From positions 1-64,000 of the forward strand of contig CANQKW010000008.1 of NCBI GenBank assembly GCA_947624555.1: 64,000 nt of DNA, written 5' to 3'. The notes below the pieces were generated by a model. The model saw only the letters and a program-made list of their open reading frames with translations. It searched no databases and was not told where the DNA came from. This document shows positions 32,142 to 40,973 of the stretch, in pieces. Within the stretch, counting starts at the first letter, position 1. The number at the start of each line of letters is the position of its first letter. A program made the position numbers and the translations under genes. This DNA is from an uncultured Clostridia bacterium (GTDB lineage: Bacteria > Bacillota > Clostridia > Oscillospirales > Ruminococcaceae).

Positions 32142-34406
32142 ATGTCAATGATTACGAGGATCAAGAAACGTGACGGAAGAGAAGCGCCGTTTAATATCGA
32201 GAAAATCGCTCGTGCTATATACAAAGCCGCAGAGGCAGTCGGCGGAAATGATTACAACGAGGCGATGGCTTTGGCGGAAAAGGTTTGCCAGAAACTCAGC
32301 GAGAGTATAATCGGCAGAAATCCCTCCGTTGAAGAGGTCCAGGATATGGTAGAGCGTGTGCTTATCGACAGCGGACACGCAAAGACGGCAAAGGCGTATA
32401 TTCTCTATCGTGCCGAACGTACAAGAGCACGCGAGATGAATACTACGCTGATGAAAATCTACGAGGATCTGACCTTTAAATCGGCAGGCGAGTATGACCT
32501 GAAACGTGAAAATGCAAATATTGACGGCGATACCGCAATGGGTACGATGCTCAAATACGGCAGCGAGGGCGCAAAACAGTTCAATGAGCTGTATGTGCTT
32601 GACCCGGTGCATTCAAATGCACATATAAACGGCGATATTCATATCCACGACCTTGATTTTCTGACGCTTACCACGACTTGCTGCCAGATAGACCTGCTAA
32701 AGCTGTTTCACAACGGATTTTCCACGGGACACGGCTTTTTGAGAGAACCCAACGACATTTCAAGCTATGCGGCTCTTGCGTGTATAGCTATTCAGTCTAA
32801 CCAGAACGACCAGCACGGCGGTCAGTCTGTGCCGAATTTCGATTATGCTATGGCAGAGGGCGTTAAAAAGACGTTCAAGCGGCTCTATACCAAAAATCTT
32901 GCAAAGGCGGTACTATTTACCTACGAGAGCAAGGATTACAAGGAAATAGAGGACAAGCTCTGCGCTGTCGCTGAAAAAATCGAGGAAGAATACGGTCTTT
33001 GCCCGAAACTTATGGATAATGACGATTATAAGTCCAAAGAGTGGGATATTCTTGCAAGGGAGTTCGGGGACAAGTTTTCAGAACTTCAGGACGAGGCTGA
33101 AAGGCTCGCCGAGGCGGAAACCGACCGTGCGACCTATCAGGCAATGGAGGCGCTTATTCATAATCTTAATACTATGAATTCCAGAGCAGGCGCACAAAAC
33201 CCGTTCTCTTCGATAAATTACGGCACGGATACTTCTCCTGAGGGAAGAATGGTTATCAGAAACGTTATGTGCGCCGAAGAGGCAGGTCTTGGCAGCGGTG
33301 AAACTCCGATTTTCCCCATTCACATCTTCAAGGTAAAGGAAGGCGTGAATTACAACGAGGGCGACCCGAACTATGACTTGTTCAAGCTGGCAATGAAAGT
33401 TTCCGCAAAGAGAATGTTCCCGAATTTCAGCTTTATTGACGCTCCGTTCAATATTCAGTATTATAAACCCGGCGATTATCACACGGAGATAGCTTATATG
33501 GGCTGCCGTACCCGTGTTATCGGCAATAATTACGACAAATCCCGTGAAATAGTTACGGGAAGAGGAAATCTTTCCTTTACAACGATAAATCTTCCCCGTT
33601 TGGGAATTGAGGCTCACGGGGATATTGAAAAATTCTATCAGAGCCTTGACAAAACAATGGATATTGTTTTCGATCAGCTTTATCAAAGACTTCTCATCCA
33701 GTCCAGAAAGCACGTGCGCAACTATCCGTTCCTTATGGGACAGGGCGTGTGGATAGACAGCGAAAAGCTCTCTGAAAATGACAGCGTGGGCGAAATATTA
33801 AAGCACGGAAGTCTTTCCACGGGATTTATCGGTCTTGCAGAAACGCTTGTAGCTCTCACGGGTAAACACCACGGGGAGAGCGAGGAGTCGCAGAAACTGG
33901 GAATTGAAATAATCACCCATATGCGTGAAAGAGCCGACGCTAAAAGCCGTGAAACAGGTCTTAATTTCACCTTGCTTGCAACCCCTGCCGAGGGACTTTC
34001 GGGACGATTTATCGCTATTGACAAGAAACGCTACGGAGAAATAGCCGGAATTACCGACAAGGATTATTATACGAATTCATTCCACGTTCCGGTTTACTAT
34101 AATATCAGCGCATTCAGGAAAATCAAGCTGGAGGCGCCGTATCACGCTCTTACAAACGGAGGTCATATAAGTTACGTAGAGCTTGACGGCGATCCGCTGA
34201 AAAATCTTGACGCTTTTGAGAAGATCGTTCGTTATATGAAGGAGCAGGGAATCGGCTACGGCGCAATAAATCACCCTATCGACCGTGACCCGTGCTGCGG
34301 ATTTACGGGAATTATCGACGATGAATGTCCGAACTGTCACCGTCACGAGGGCGAAACGGTCGAGGACAGAATTGAGCGTCCAAAGCGTTTTACATCGGGC
34401 GAATGA
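32142..34406 (+). CDS. nrdD: Anaerobic (class III) ribonucleotide reductase, abnormal C-terminus
   Basis: This 754-residue enzyme reduces ribonucleoside triphosphates to dNTPs under anoxia using a glycyl radical installed by NrdG. An ATP-cone (about 3-92) gives allosteric control. Catalytic-domain blocks include GFSTGHGFLREPNDI and NQNDQHGGQSVPNFDYAM, and YMGCRTRVIGNN carries the thiyl-radical candidate C455. Zinc-site cysteines remain near the end (C718/C719, C729, C732). The expected glycyl-radical stretch (R-x-x-G-Y-L followed by 20-30 residues) is absent: the protein ends KRFTSGE, with G753 one residue from the stop. AAGGAG precedes ATG 32142. Confidence 0.93.
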   Translation: MSMITRIKKRDGREAPFNIEKIARAIYKAAEAVGGNDYNEAMALAEKVCQKLSESIIGRNPSVEEVQDMVERVLIDSGHAKTAKAYILYRAERTRAREMNTTLMKIYEDLTFKSAGEYDLKRENANIDGDTAMGTMLKYGSEGAKQFNELYVLDPVHSNAHINGDIHIHDLDFLTLTTTCCQIDLLKLFHNGFSTGHGFLREPNDISSYAALACIAIQSNQNDQHGGQSVPNFDYAMAEGVKKTFKRLYTKNLAKAVLFTYESKDYKEIEDKLCAVAEKIEEEYGLCPKLMDNDDYKSKEWDILAREFGDKFSELQDEAERLAEAETDRATYQAMEALIHNLNTMNSRAGAQNPFSSINYGTDTSPEGRMVIRNVMCAEEAGLGSGETPIFPIHIFKVKEGVNYNEGDPNYDLFKLAMKVSAKRMFPNFSFIDAPFNIQYYKPGDYHTEIAYMGCRTRVIGNNYDKSREIVTGRGNLSFTTINLPRLGIEAHGDIEKFYQSLDKTMDIVFDQLYQRLLIQSRKHVRNYPFLMGQGVWIDSEKLSENDSVGEILKHGSLSTGFIGLAETLVALTGKHHGESEESQKLGIEIITHMRERADAKSRETGLNFTLLATPAEGLSGRFIAIDKKRYGEIAGITDKDYYTNSFHVPVYYNISAFRKIKLEAPYHALTNGGHISYVELDGDPLKNLDAFEKIVRYMKEQGIGYGAINHPIDRDPCCGFTGIIDDECPNCHRHEGETVEDRIERPKRFTSGE

Positions 34407-34413
34407 TAATACT

Positions 34414-34917
34414 ATGAAAATAAGAATTGCAGGAACCGTCAGCGAGTCTATCGTTGACGGTCCGGGTTTGAGATATGTTGTTTTCGTGCAGGGCTGTCCG
34501 CATAACTGCGAGGGCTGCCATAATCCCGAAACTCACAGTTTTTCGGGAGGAAAAATCGTTGACACCGACGAACTTTTTGCAGAGTGTATGGAGGACCCTT
34601 TGCAGGACGGAGTGACCTTTTCGGGCGGAGAACCGTTTTGTCAGGCAGAGGCGCTGTATGCTCTGGGAAAGCGTTTCAAGGAGAGCGGACTTCATCTGAT
34701 GTGTTACAGCGGCTGGACATACGAACAGCTTTTGGAAAAGTCCGAAAAAGAAGAGTTTGTCGGCAAATTGCTGTCGATAACCGATGTTCTTGCGGACGGA
34801 AAATTTGTTTTGGAAAAGCGTTCGCTTGCGCTGAAATTCAGGGGAAGTACAAATCAGCGTCTGATTGATGTGCAGAAAAGTTTGAAAGAAAACCGAACAA
34901 TATTAGCAGAATTATAA
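34414..34917 (+). CDS. nrdG: Anaerobic ribonucleotide reductase activating protein
   Basis: This 167-residue radical-SAM activase forms the glycyl radical on NrdD. The cluster motif CPHNCEGC (CxxxCxxC) and the SAM-binding FSGGEPF are clear. ATG 34414, seven bases after the nrdD stop, is chosen because family homology begins with MKIRIAGTV. No ribosome site is visible, so translation is probably coupled to nrdD. The activase itself looks intact, which makes the altered NrdD terminus stand out. Confidence 0.94.
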   Translation: MKIRIAGTVSESIVDGPGLRYVVFVQGCPHNCEGCHNPETHSFSGGKIVDTDELFAECMEDPLQDGVTFSGGEPFCQAEALYALGKRFKESGLHLMCYSGWTYEQLLEKSEKEEFVGKLLSITDVLADGKFVLEKRSLALKFRGSTNQRLIDVQKSLKENRTILAEL

Positions 34918-34918
34918 T

Positions 34919-36520
34919 ATGATGAAGAATAAAATTTTACGAATAATTGCAGTATTTTTAGTGATAATTTGCCTTGCAGGCTGTTCTGACGACGGACTGG
35001 ACAAGGTTCTGAAATATGATATTTCGGGAAATCCGCAGACCCTCGACCCACAGCAGTCGGGAGAGCCGAACTCCGATCTGATCATTTCAAACGTGTTTTG
35101 CGGATTGTTTAAAAAAGGAGAGGACGGCTCTCTTAGAAACGGCGTCTGCGAGGATTTTTCCGTTTCCGAGGACGGACTTGAATATAATTTTAAGCTCAGG
35201 GAGGATATTTTCTGGCTGGGCGATGATTTTGAAGAGCCGTGTACCGCCGAAGATTTTGTTTTCGGGTTTGAGCGGCTGTTTTTGCCCGAAACCAACGCTC
35301 CTCACGCAGAGGATTATTTCTGCATAAAAAATTCCAAGCGCATAAATGAGGGTTCTGAAAAGGATATTTCAAAGCTGGGGGTAAAGGCAAAGGGCGATTT
35401 TGAGCTTGAAATTACGCTTGATTACCCAAATCCGAGATTTCTTGATATGCTTTGCGATCCGCCTGCGATGCCATGCTGCGAGAAGTTTTTCAATAATTCT
35501 CACGGAAAGTACGGCTTGTGTGCAGAATGTACCCCCTCGAACGGAGCGTTTTGCGTGGTGAGCTGGACTTATTCTCCTTATGCGATAACCGATATAAACA
35601 ACCTTATCCTTACAAGAAATTCAAAAAATGCAGAGGCTTACGGAGTATGCCCGTCCACATTGAATTTCTTTATAGAGGACGAGGAGGATTTTGTTTCGGA
35701 TTTTTTGAGCGAGGAAGTGACTTGCTTAGCCGTTTCCAACGAGAATAAGCCTCTTATCAAGGGCGATTATCCCTGCGACGAATACCCCTGTATAACGTGC
35801 GGACTGATTTTTAACAAGGATTACGAGCTTTTTCAGAACAGGGATTTCAGAAAAGCTCTTGCTCTTCTTGTTGACCGTGACGAGATTATTTCGGGAATAT
35901 CGGGCTACGAAAAAGCAGACGGAGTTGTCGCAAAGCAGGTCACAATAAACGGAACAAGCTATCGTGAACTTGCAGGCGGTGCAGGAAATCTTGTGTTTGA
36001 CAGCGAAAAATCGGCAGAGCTGCTCAAAAAAGCCAAACCTTCGCTTGACACTGCGCTTTTTACGGGGGCAAGAATAATCGTTCCCGATGAGATTTCCGAA
36101 ACTGCCGTTTCTTATATTATGCAGGAGTGGCAGCACGAACTGGGATTTTACTGCAAACTTCAAAGGCTTTCTGCAAGCGAATATGCGGCTCGTCTTGAAA
36201 GCGGAGATTACGATATAGCTATGCTGAAATTAAGCGGAAAATACGACAGTCCTGCGGCATATCTTGAGAAATTTTCAGGCGATGACAGCTTTTATTATAA
36301 CGCTTATTTTGAAATTCTGCTGAACAGAGCAGAGAAGGCAATTGACTCGTCGGAGAGCGTAAAAATTTATCTTGAGGCGGAGAAAACGCTTATTGACGAC
36401 GCAGGTTTTTTGCCGATTTATTACGAGGACACTTACTTTTTCAGGCAGAAAGACACCGAGGACATTTTTTATGACCCGTTTACTAAAACGATTGATTTTA
36501 CTCAGGGAAAAAGAAAGTAA
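34919..36520 (+). CDS. OppA-like (SBP_bac_5) binding lipoprotein without transporter genes
   Basis: This 533-residue lipoprotein has signal ILRIIAVFLVIICLAGC ending in the LAGC lipobox, then the peptide-binding family start LKYDISGNPQTLDPQQSGEP. Family blocks such as SEDGLEYNFKLREDIFW and DFRKALALLVDRDEI follow. Relatives bind oligopeptides, nickel or sugars; no permease or ATPase gene is nearby, so it would have to use an unlinked transporter or signal instead. It starts one base after nrdG with no clear ribosome site. ATG 34919 or 34922 could be used. Confidence 0.88.
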   Translation: MMKNKILRIIAVFLVIICLAGCSDDGLDKVLKYDISGNPQTLDPQQSGEPNSDLIISNVFCGLFKKGEDGSLRNGVCEDFSVSEDGLEYNFKLREDIFWLGDDFEEPCTAEDFVFGFERLFLPETNAPHAEDYFCIKNSKRINEGSEKDISKLGVKAKGDFELEITLDYPNPRFLDMLCDPPAMPCCEKFFNNSHGKYGLCAECTPSNGAFCVVSWTYSPYAITDINNLILTRNSKNAEAYGVCPSTLNFFIEDEEDFVSDFLSEEVTCLAVSNENKPLIKGDYPCDEYPCITCGLIFNKDYELFQNRDFRKALALLVDRDEIISGISGYEKADGVVAKQVTINGTSYRELAGGAGNLVFDSEKSAELLKKAKPSLDTALFTGARIIVPDEISETAVSYIMQEWQHELGFYCKLQRLSASEYAARLESGDYDIAMLKLSGKYDSPAAYLEKFSGDDSFYYNAYFEILLNRAEKAIDSSESVKIYLEAEKTLIDDAGFLPIYYEDTYFFRQKDTEDIFYDPFTKTIDFTQGKRK

Positions 36521-36541
36521 TATTGTCGAATAATGCCCAAG

Positions 36542-36585
36542 CGCACCGCCATAAACTAAAAGAAAAACTCTTTTAGCGAGGTGCG
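36542..36585 (+). promoter_or_regulatory. Stem-loop sequestering the sigK ribosome site
   Basis: CGCACC (36542-36547) pairs with GGTGCG (36580-36585), which includes the core of the sigK ribosome site. An inner hairpin CTAAAAG/CTTTTAG (36556-36576) stacks between them. Such a fold would hold back sigK translation. Confidence 0.5.
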
Positions 36586-36587
36586 TT

Positions 36588-37292
36588 ATGGATTTGCTTT
36601 TGATAAAGCTTGCTTTGCAAAATCTGCTCTTTTTCGGACTGCATTTTGAGGGGAAGAATAATTTTCCTGCACAGCTTTCACGAAAAGAAGAAGAGGAATG
36701 TCTGAAAAAAATCGCCGAGGGCGACACCGAGGCAAGAGATAAGCTTATCGTCCACAATTTGCGGCTTGTGGCTTATATTGTAAACAAAAAATACCCCGAC
36801 TGCAAGGACGCCGATGACCTTGTTTCTATCGGGACGATAGGACTTATACGGGCTGCGGAAACATTTGACAGCTCACAGAACAACAGATTTTCCACTTACG
36901 CCTCACGGTGCATAGATAATCAAATCAAAATGTACTTTAGAAAGATAAAGCACAAACAGACCGAACTTTACATAAGCGAGCCGCTTGAAAGCGACGCAGA
37001 GGGCAATTCTTTGACGATAGAGGATATTATTTCCAGCGATATAAACGTTGAAAAAACAGCAGAATTGAAAATTGAGTCGGAAAAGCTGTACAAATTCATT
37101 CTCGAAGAGCTTGACGACAGGGAACGTGAAATTATCTGCAAAAGATACGGGATAGCAAACGTTGACGGTTCGGTGTGCAAGCCGATGACTCAACGGGAGA
37201 TAGCAAGCAATTTGGGCATTTCTCGCTCTTATATTTCAAGGATAGAGAAAAAGGCTCTTGAAAAGCTGCGTGCGGGATTTGAAAAGAAATAG
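36588..37292 (+). CDS. sigK: Sporulation sigma factor K with pro-sequence
   Basis: This 234-residue sigma-70 family member directs late mother-cell genes during endospore formation. The hydrophobic N-terminus (MDLLLIKLALQNLLFFGLHF) is a pro-sequence that tethers it to membrane until processed. Region 2 includes NLRLVAYIVNKKYPD, DLVSIGTIGLIRAAETFD and FSTYASRCIDNQIKMYFR. Region 4 includes REREIICKRYG and the helix-turn-helix QREIASNLGISRSYISRIE. The gene is uninterrupted, with no skin-type excision element. Its ribosome site GAGGTG lies within a hairpin (36542-36585), and it ends at a bidirectional terminator. Confidence 0.93.
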   Translation: MDLLLIKLALQNLLFFGLHFEGKNNFPAQLSRKEEEECLKKIAEGDTEARDKLIVHNLRLVAYIVNKKYPDCKDADDLVSIGTIGLIRAAETFDSSQNNRFSTYASRCIDNQIKMYFRKIKHKQTELYISEPLESDAEGNSLTIEDIISSDINVEKTAELKIESEKLYKFILEELDDREREIICKRYGIANVDGSVCKPMTQREIASNLGISRSYISRIEKKALEKLRAGFEKK

Positions 37293-37294
37293 AA

Positions 37295-37322
37295 AAACCG
37301 AGGCGGTTTTCCGCCTCGGTTT
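37295..37322. terminator. Bidirectional terminator between sigK and spoIID-like gene
   Basis: AAACCGAGGCGG and CCGCCTCGGTTT form a perfect 12-bp stem around TTTT, with A-rich and T-rich flanks giving U-runs on both strands. It separates the convergent genes. Confidence 0.93.
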
Positions 37323-37326
37323 CGTT

Positions 37327-38625
37327 TTATGCGACATAAGCTCCCGTGTAGTAAAATTCAAGTATCTGTCGGTAATCCCAGCCCCAGTATCTTGCGAGAT
37401 TATTTGCGCCGTTCTGGCTTAATCCTACTCCGTGACCGTAGCCGTATGTAACTATCGTAAATTCATCGCTTGAAGGGTCGTATGATATATCAAAAGCGTT
37501 TGAACGTATATCGAAATTCATTATTTTTTCTCTGAACACCCGACCCGTGATATTTATTGTGTTTCCGTCGCTGACATAATTGTGATTGCCGCAAATGCTC
37601 ATTGAACTTACATATTTTCCGTCAACATAGCCGTCAATAACAAGCCAGTCCGCAGGATTTCCGTCGGGAGAAATGCCTGTTGCGTTATATATTCTTGACT
37701 TCATATCGCTTGAAGAAAACGTAGTCGTTCTGCCGTAATTCGGGTCGTATTGAGCGTCAAGCTCGCAGTAAACGCTTTGAAGATAAGGAAGATTTGTTCC
37801 CCATACGTTTACGCTTGACGCCGTATGACCTGCCGAAGAGGCAGAATAAACCGCCTGTATCAATTCTCCGTCATAATAGACCGCCTCGCCCAGAACAGAA
37901 TTTACAAGCACTCTTACAGAGTCGGGGACATCGTCTTTCAAAATAACGCTGGGCGTCTGACCGTGTTCATTGAAATATTTTACATAGGTATAAGCCGCAA
38001 CAGCCTGCGCTTTTATCGCCTCAGGGGCGAAAGAACCGCCGATCTCATTTGCAACAATGCCCGAAATTATATCGAGAGAATTGCCCGAAACTACCGTTCC
38101 GTAGTCATTTACCGTGAGAATTTCGTCGTCTGAGTTATCGGGAATATCTATCGCCGAAGAACTTGAAGAACTTGATGAACTTGATGAACTTGAAGAACTC
38201 GATGAGCTCGATGAGCTTGAAGAGCTTGATGAACTAGATGTTTCGGGGGGAACGTAATCGTCTATGATTTCAATTATGCCTTTATCTCGTATGTCGGTGT
38301 CGTCCTGCTCTTCGGGGTCGTCGTCATCAGGCATATTCTGAACCAGCTCGCTGGGCTGATAAATCGCATAAACAGGCGAATTGCTCATAGACGGCGTGCC
38401 GAACGAAAGCGTTTCGATTTTAACAGCGGCAGTCGTCGTATCGACGGTATTGTCGGAGGTAATAAAATCCTGCGTGCCTGTTCCTTGCGGTTCATCGGCA
38501 GGTGAGCTGACATTTTCTTCCGTTTGGGCAGTTTCGCTGACTGTTCCCACAACGTTAAAGACAAATATGTATACGTTGATAACAGCAAGTGCTGTAAAAA
38601 GTTTGACCAGAGATAAGTGTTTCAT
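37327..38625 (-). CDS. SpoIID/LytB-domain protein with poly-serine linker
   Basis: This 432-residue protein is predicted to be membrane-anchored by one N-terminal helix (LFTALAVINVYIFVFNVVG). An acidic extracytoplasmic region follows, then a linker of 28 consecutive serines (encoded at 38155-38238), then a SpoIID/LytB domain. That domain holds IVANEIGGSFAPEAIKAQAVAAYTY with its conserved Glu and ends with GYGHGVGLSQNGANNLAR. SpoIID-family enzymes are lytic transglycosylases that act on peptidoglycan. ATG 38625 with GAGGAAG is preferred to the TTG at 38637. It is the last gene downstream of three sortases, so a vegetative cell-wall role is as likely as sporulation. Confidence 0.9.
   Translation of the reverse strand: MKHLSLVKLFTALAVINVYIFVFNVVGTVSETAQTEENVSSPADEPQGTGTQDFITSDNTVDTTTAAVKIETLSFGTPSMSNSPVYAIYQPSELVQNMPDDDDPEEQDDTDIRDKGIIEIIDDYVPPETSSSSSSSSSSSSSSSSSSSSSSSSSSSSAIDIPDNSDDEILTVNDYGTVVSGNSLDIISGIVANEIGGSFAPEAIKAQAVAAYTYVKYFNEHGQTPSVILKDDVPDSVRVLVNSVLGEAVYYDGELIQAVYSASSAGHTASSVNVWGTNLPYLQSVYCELDAQYDPNYGRTTTFSSSDMKSRIYNATGISPDGNPADWLVIDGYVDGKYVSSMSICGNHNYVSDGNTINITGRVFREKIMNFDIRSNAFDISYDPSSDEFTIVTYGYGHGVGLSQNGANNLARYWGWDYRQILEFYYTGAYVA
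38155..38238 (-). repeat. Serine-codon microsatellite, 28 codons
   Basis: The stretch encodes 28 uninterrupted serines, mainly as a degenerate 9-bp unit TCA-TCA-AGT with TCT, TCG and AGC variants. The codon mixing suggests it is an old, selected linker rather than a recent slippage expansion. Confidence 0.9.
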
Positions 38626-38633
38626 AATCTTCC

Positions 38634-39746
38634 TCAATAATTTTCGGGCGAATCCTCCAACCCGTTTTCCTTTATATATGCGTCAAGTCCCTTAACGAGA
38701 GAGGTATCCCACGTTCTTCCGTGCCACAGATATTGCTTGCCGCCGTAAATGTCATAATAGCCGTCAAAGTATTTAACGCTGTCCTTTCTGACTATCTTAG
38801 AAGTATCGACCTTAGGATTTTCGTTGGGTCTGACCTTTCTTGCAACGACCACGAGCCGCAAATCCATATATGTAGACTTGTCGCAGGTCGAAAGCGTCAG
38901 AAATTCATCGCCGTACTCAACGTCAACGCCTGTTTCGTAAAGACTTCTGTCCATACATTCAAGCACAAAATCGAAAAATTCCGCTTGATTGCTGAAATAA
39001 GTCGTGCTGTTGTACTTAAAGACCTCGCCGTCCTGCGGCAGCCAGTTTACAAGGAAAACCGAAATTATTTTGTACTGTGCGTTGTTATAAAGCGTGTTAA
39101 AGTCGATAACGGGCGACATTTTCATAAAATCTATGTTTGTCTTGTAGTTCGTAAGAGCAGAAAACTGATATTTCAGCAGCATATTATGCCCGTAAATGAC
39201 CGTGTTGTGGGGATTTCCCTCTGAGGTGACAGGTCCCCGATAATCCGCAAAAAGCGTACCCTCGAAAATTTCCTGCTTGTCAAAATTTCGGTGGAGGTAA
39301 AAATCGTTATCAGTTGTCTGCACAACGGGGTAGTCAATGTTTGTTCCGGGAATGTTGAGCCAACCGATAAAATCATTGTTCTTGGCGTAAAGCGCAGCGT
39401 ACTCCTCGTTTATCGTGCCTGTGGGGAGCTGTTCTATCTCCTGCGTGGTAGGAATTCGGTTTTTCAGCTCCACAAGATGCGATGGCGTCGCAGTGACATT
39501 TCCGTCCTTGTCAACATAGTCGCTGTGTCCGCCGTAGTTGTCTGCGAGCCATTTCACAATGAAAATCACAGCCGCTGTCAGGACAATTACAGCCGCCAGA
39601 AATACGATTTTCCGCACGTTTTCGGCAAGGCTGTCATTTTTGCTTGGGATAAGAGCGATTTTCAGCCTTTTCCAAAAGCTTTGTTTTTTGTTGTTTTTGT
39701 TGTGTTTCTTCTTATTGGGGAACAGCCCCATATCCATTTCTTCCAT
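38634..39746 (-). CDS. srtB: Class B sortase 1
   Basis: This 370-residue transpeptidase has a basic cytoplasmic N-terminus, one helix (IVFLAAVIVLTAAVIFIVKW, near 48-67) and a SrtB catalytic domain. The catalytic His is in VIYGHNM, the Cys in LTLSTCDKS and the Arg in LRLVVVARKVR. Sortase B enzymes attach surface proteins to peptidoglycan or build pilin-like polymers. It lies 49 bp downstream of sortase 2 and 8 bp before the SpoIID-type gene. AAAGG precedes ATG 39746. No sorting-signal substrate is encoded in the window. Confidence 0.92.
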   Translation of the reverse strand: MEEMDMGLFPNKKKHNKNNKKQSFWKRLKIALIPSKNDSLAENVRKIVFLAAVIVLTAAVIFIVKWLADNYGGHSDYVDKDGNVTATPSHLVELKNRIPTTQEIEQLPTGTINEEYAALYAKNNDFIGWLNIPGTNIDYPVVQTTDNDFYLHRNFDKQEIFEGTLFADYRGPVTSEGNPHNTVIYGHNMLLKYQFSALTNYKTNIDFMKMSPVIDFNTLYNNAQYKIISVFLVNWLPQDGEVFKYNSTTYFSNQAEFFDFVLECMDRSLYETGVDVEYGDEFLTLSTCDKSTYMDLRLVVVARKVRPNENPKVDTSKIVRKDSVKYFDGYYDIYGGKQYLWHGRTWDTSLVKGLDAYIKENGLEDSPENY

Positions 39747-39795
39747 ATGGAGAACCTTTCGTCAGAAAAATCACCGCAGAATTTGATCAGTGCCT

Positions 39796-40884
39796 TTAAT
39801 TGTCGTAGCCTTTGATAATATTTTCCTTCCAGCCTCTTCCTTCCCATTTTCCTCCTCTTGTCTGGTAGTACAGGTCGTAGAATTTCGGACTGGGATTTGA
39901 ATAAGCCTTTGAAACGTCAACTGTTTCGTCTTCTCCTTCACGGACTTCTCTTGCAAAAAGCACCCAACGCAGATCGGTAGCTCCGTAGGTCGTACCCAGC
40001 ATACAGGTCGAAAGCGTAATCAGATTATCTCCGTATTGCAGGTCGACATCGGGCGTAATAAACGTCGAACGGTCGAGGACCTCTGCGCAGAAATTGTCAA
40101 ATTCCGACTTATTTGCAAAATCGTGTACATTGTGATAGTAGAAAACCTCTCCTGCCTCGGGCTGCGTGTTGGTGAGTATACCGGCGAAAATCTTATAGGT
40201 CGAGGTCTTGTACAGCGTGCTGAATGTTAAAGTAGGGTGTCTTTTGTAGAAATCAATGTTATTCGGGTCGCCTAAGGAAACCGCATAGTTGAAATAATTG
40301 GTGATTTGTGCAAAATACTCGCCCGACGCCATATTATGACCGTAGAGCACCAGATTTGCCGACTGTCCGTCCTCGCCAACGTGATTGCGGAAGTCCATAT
40401 ACAAAGCGCCCGAACGGCTAGGCTCGCCGTAAAAATTATGACTGAGATAGTATTTGTTGTCCGTATACTGCAAAACAGGATAATCAATAAACGGATACCT
40501 GTTGGAAATAGTTATCCAGCCCACAATATCGTCATTTATCTCAAGCAATGGCAGGAATTTATCCTGGATTTCGGGAGTTTCGCTGTCGCTGCTTTCTTCT
40601 TCATCATTATGCTCAACGTTTATTTCCACCTTTGAGGCGTCCGTGCCGGTGTAGTCGCTTGTCTGTGCGCCGTGATAAAGGTCCGAAAGCTCTTTGTTTT
40701 TGTTGTTGTCGTTAACTCTTTCGATCTGAGCGGTAATAAGAATTGTCAGAGTCACAATAAGCGTAATGACAGCGGCAAGAAAAATTATCTTTCTGATAAT
40801 TTCAGCAGGCTTGTCGCCCTTCTGCGGAAAAATATACCTGAATATCCTGAGAAAAATATTTCCCTTTTCCGATGTTTTTTCCAT
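39796..40884 (-). CDS. srtB: Class B sortase 2
   Basis: This 362-residue sortase B has one N-terminal helix (IIFLAAVITLIVTLTILITA) and catalytic motifs LVLYGHNMASGEYF, ITLSTCMLGTTYG and LRWVLFAREVREGE. ATG 40884 with GAGGTG is preferred over an upstream frame extension. The region between the helix and the catalytic core is Asp/Glu/Ser-rich. It is the middle of three sortase genes on this strand. Confidence 0.92.
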   Translation of the reverse strand: MEKTSEKGNIFLRIFRYIFPQKGDKPAEIIRKIIFLAAVITLIVTLTILITAQIERVNDNNKNKELSDLYHGAQTSDYTGTDASKVEINVEHNDEEESSDSETPEIQDKFLPLLEINDDIVGWITISNRYPFIDYPVLQYTDNKYYLSHNFYGEPSRSGALYMDFRNHVGEDGQSANLVLYGHNMASGEYFAQITNYFNYAVSLGDPNNIDFYKRHPTLTFSTLYKTSTYKIFAGILTNTQPEAGEVFYYHNVHDFANKSEFDNFCAEVLDRSTFITPDVDLQYGDNLITLSTCMLGTTYGATDLRWVLFAREVREGEDETVDVSKAYSNPSPKFYDLYYQTRGGKWEGRGWKENIIKGYDN

Positions 40885-40973
40885 AATAATCACCTCAGTA
40901 TAAATGTTGTTTTGCAAGCTGAATGTTGTGCCTTGTTTTTAAACAGTATTTTGCGTTATTTCCGAAATCCGTA

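Noticed and set aside
34380-34420. A simple frameshift hiding the NrdD glycyl motif
   Set aside because: Reading the other two frames up to the nrdG start gives no GYL-type sequence; deleting two bases yields only RFTGRMIIL then a stop.
38155-38238. The 9-bp serine-codon repeat as a phase-variable tract
   Set aside because: All unit changes would keep the frame, and synonymous codon mixing argues against active slippage.
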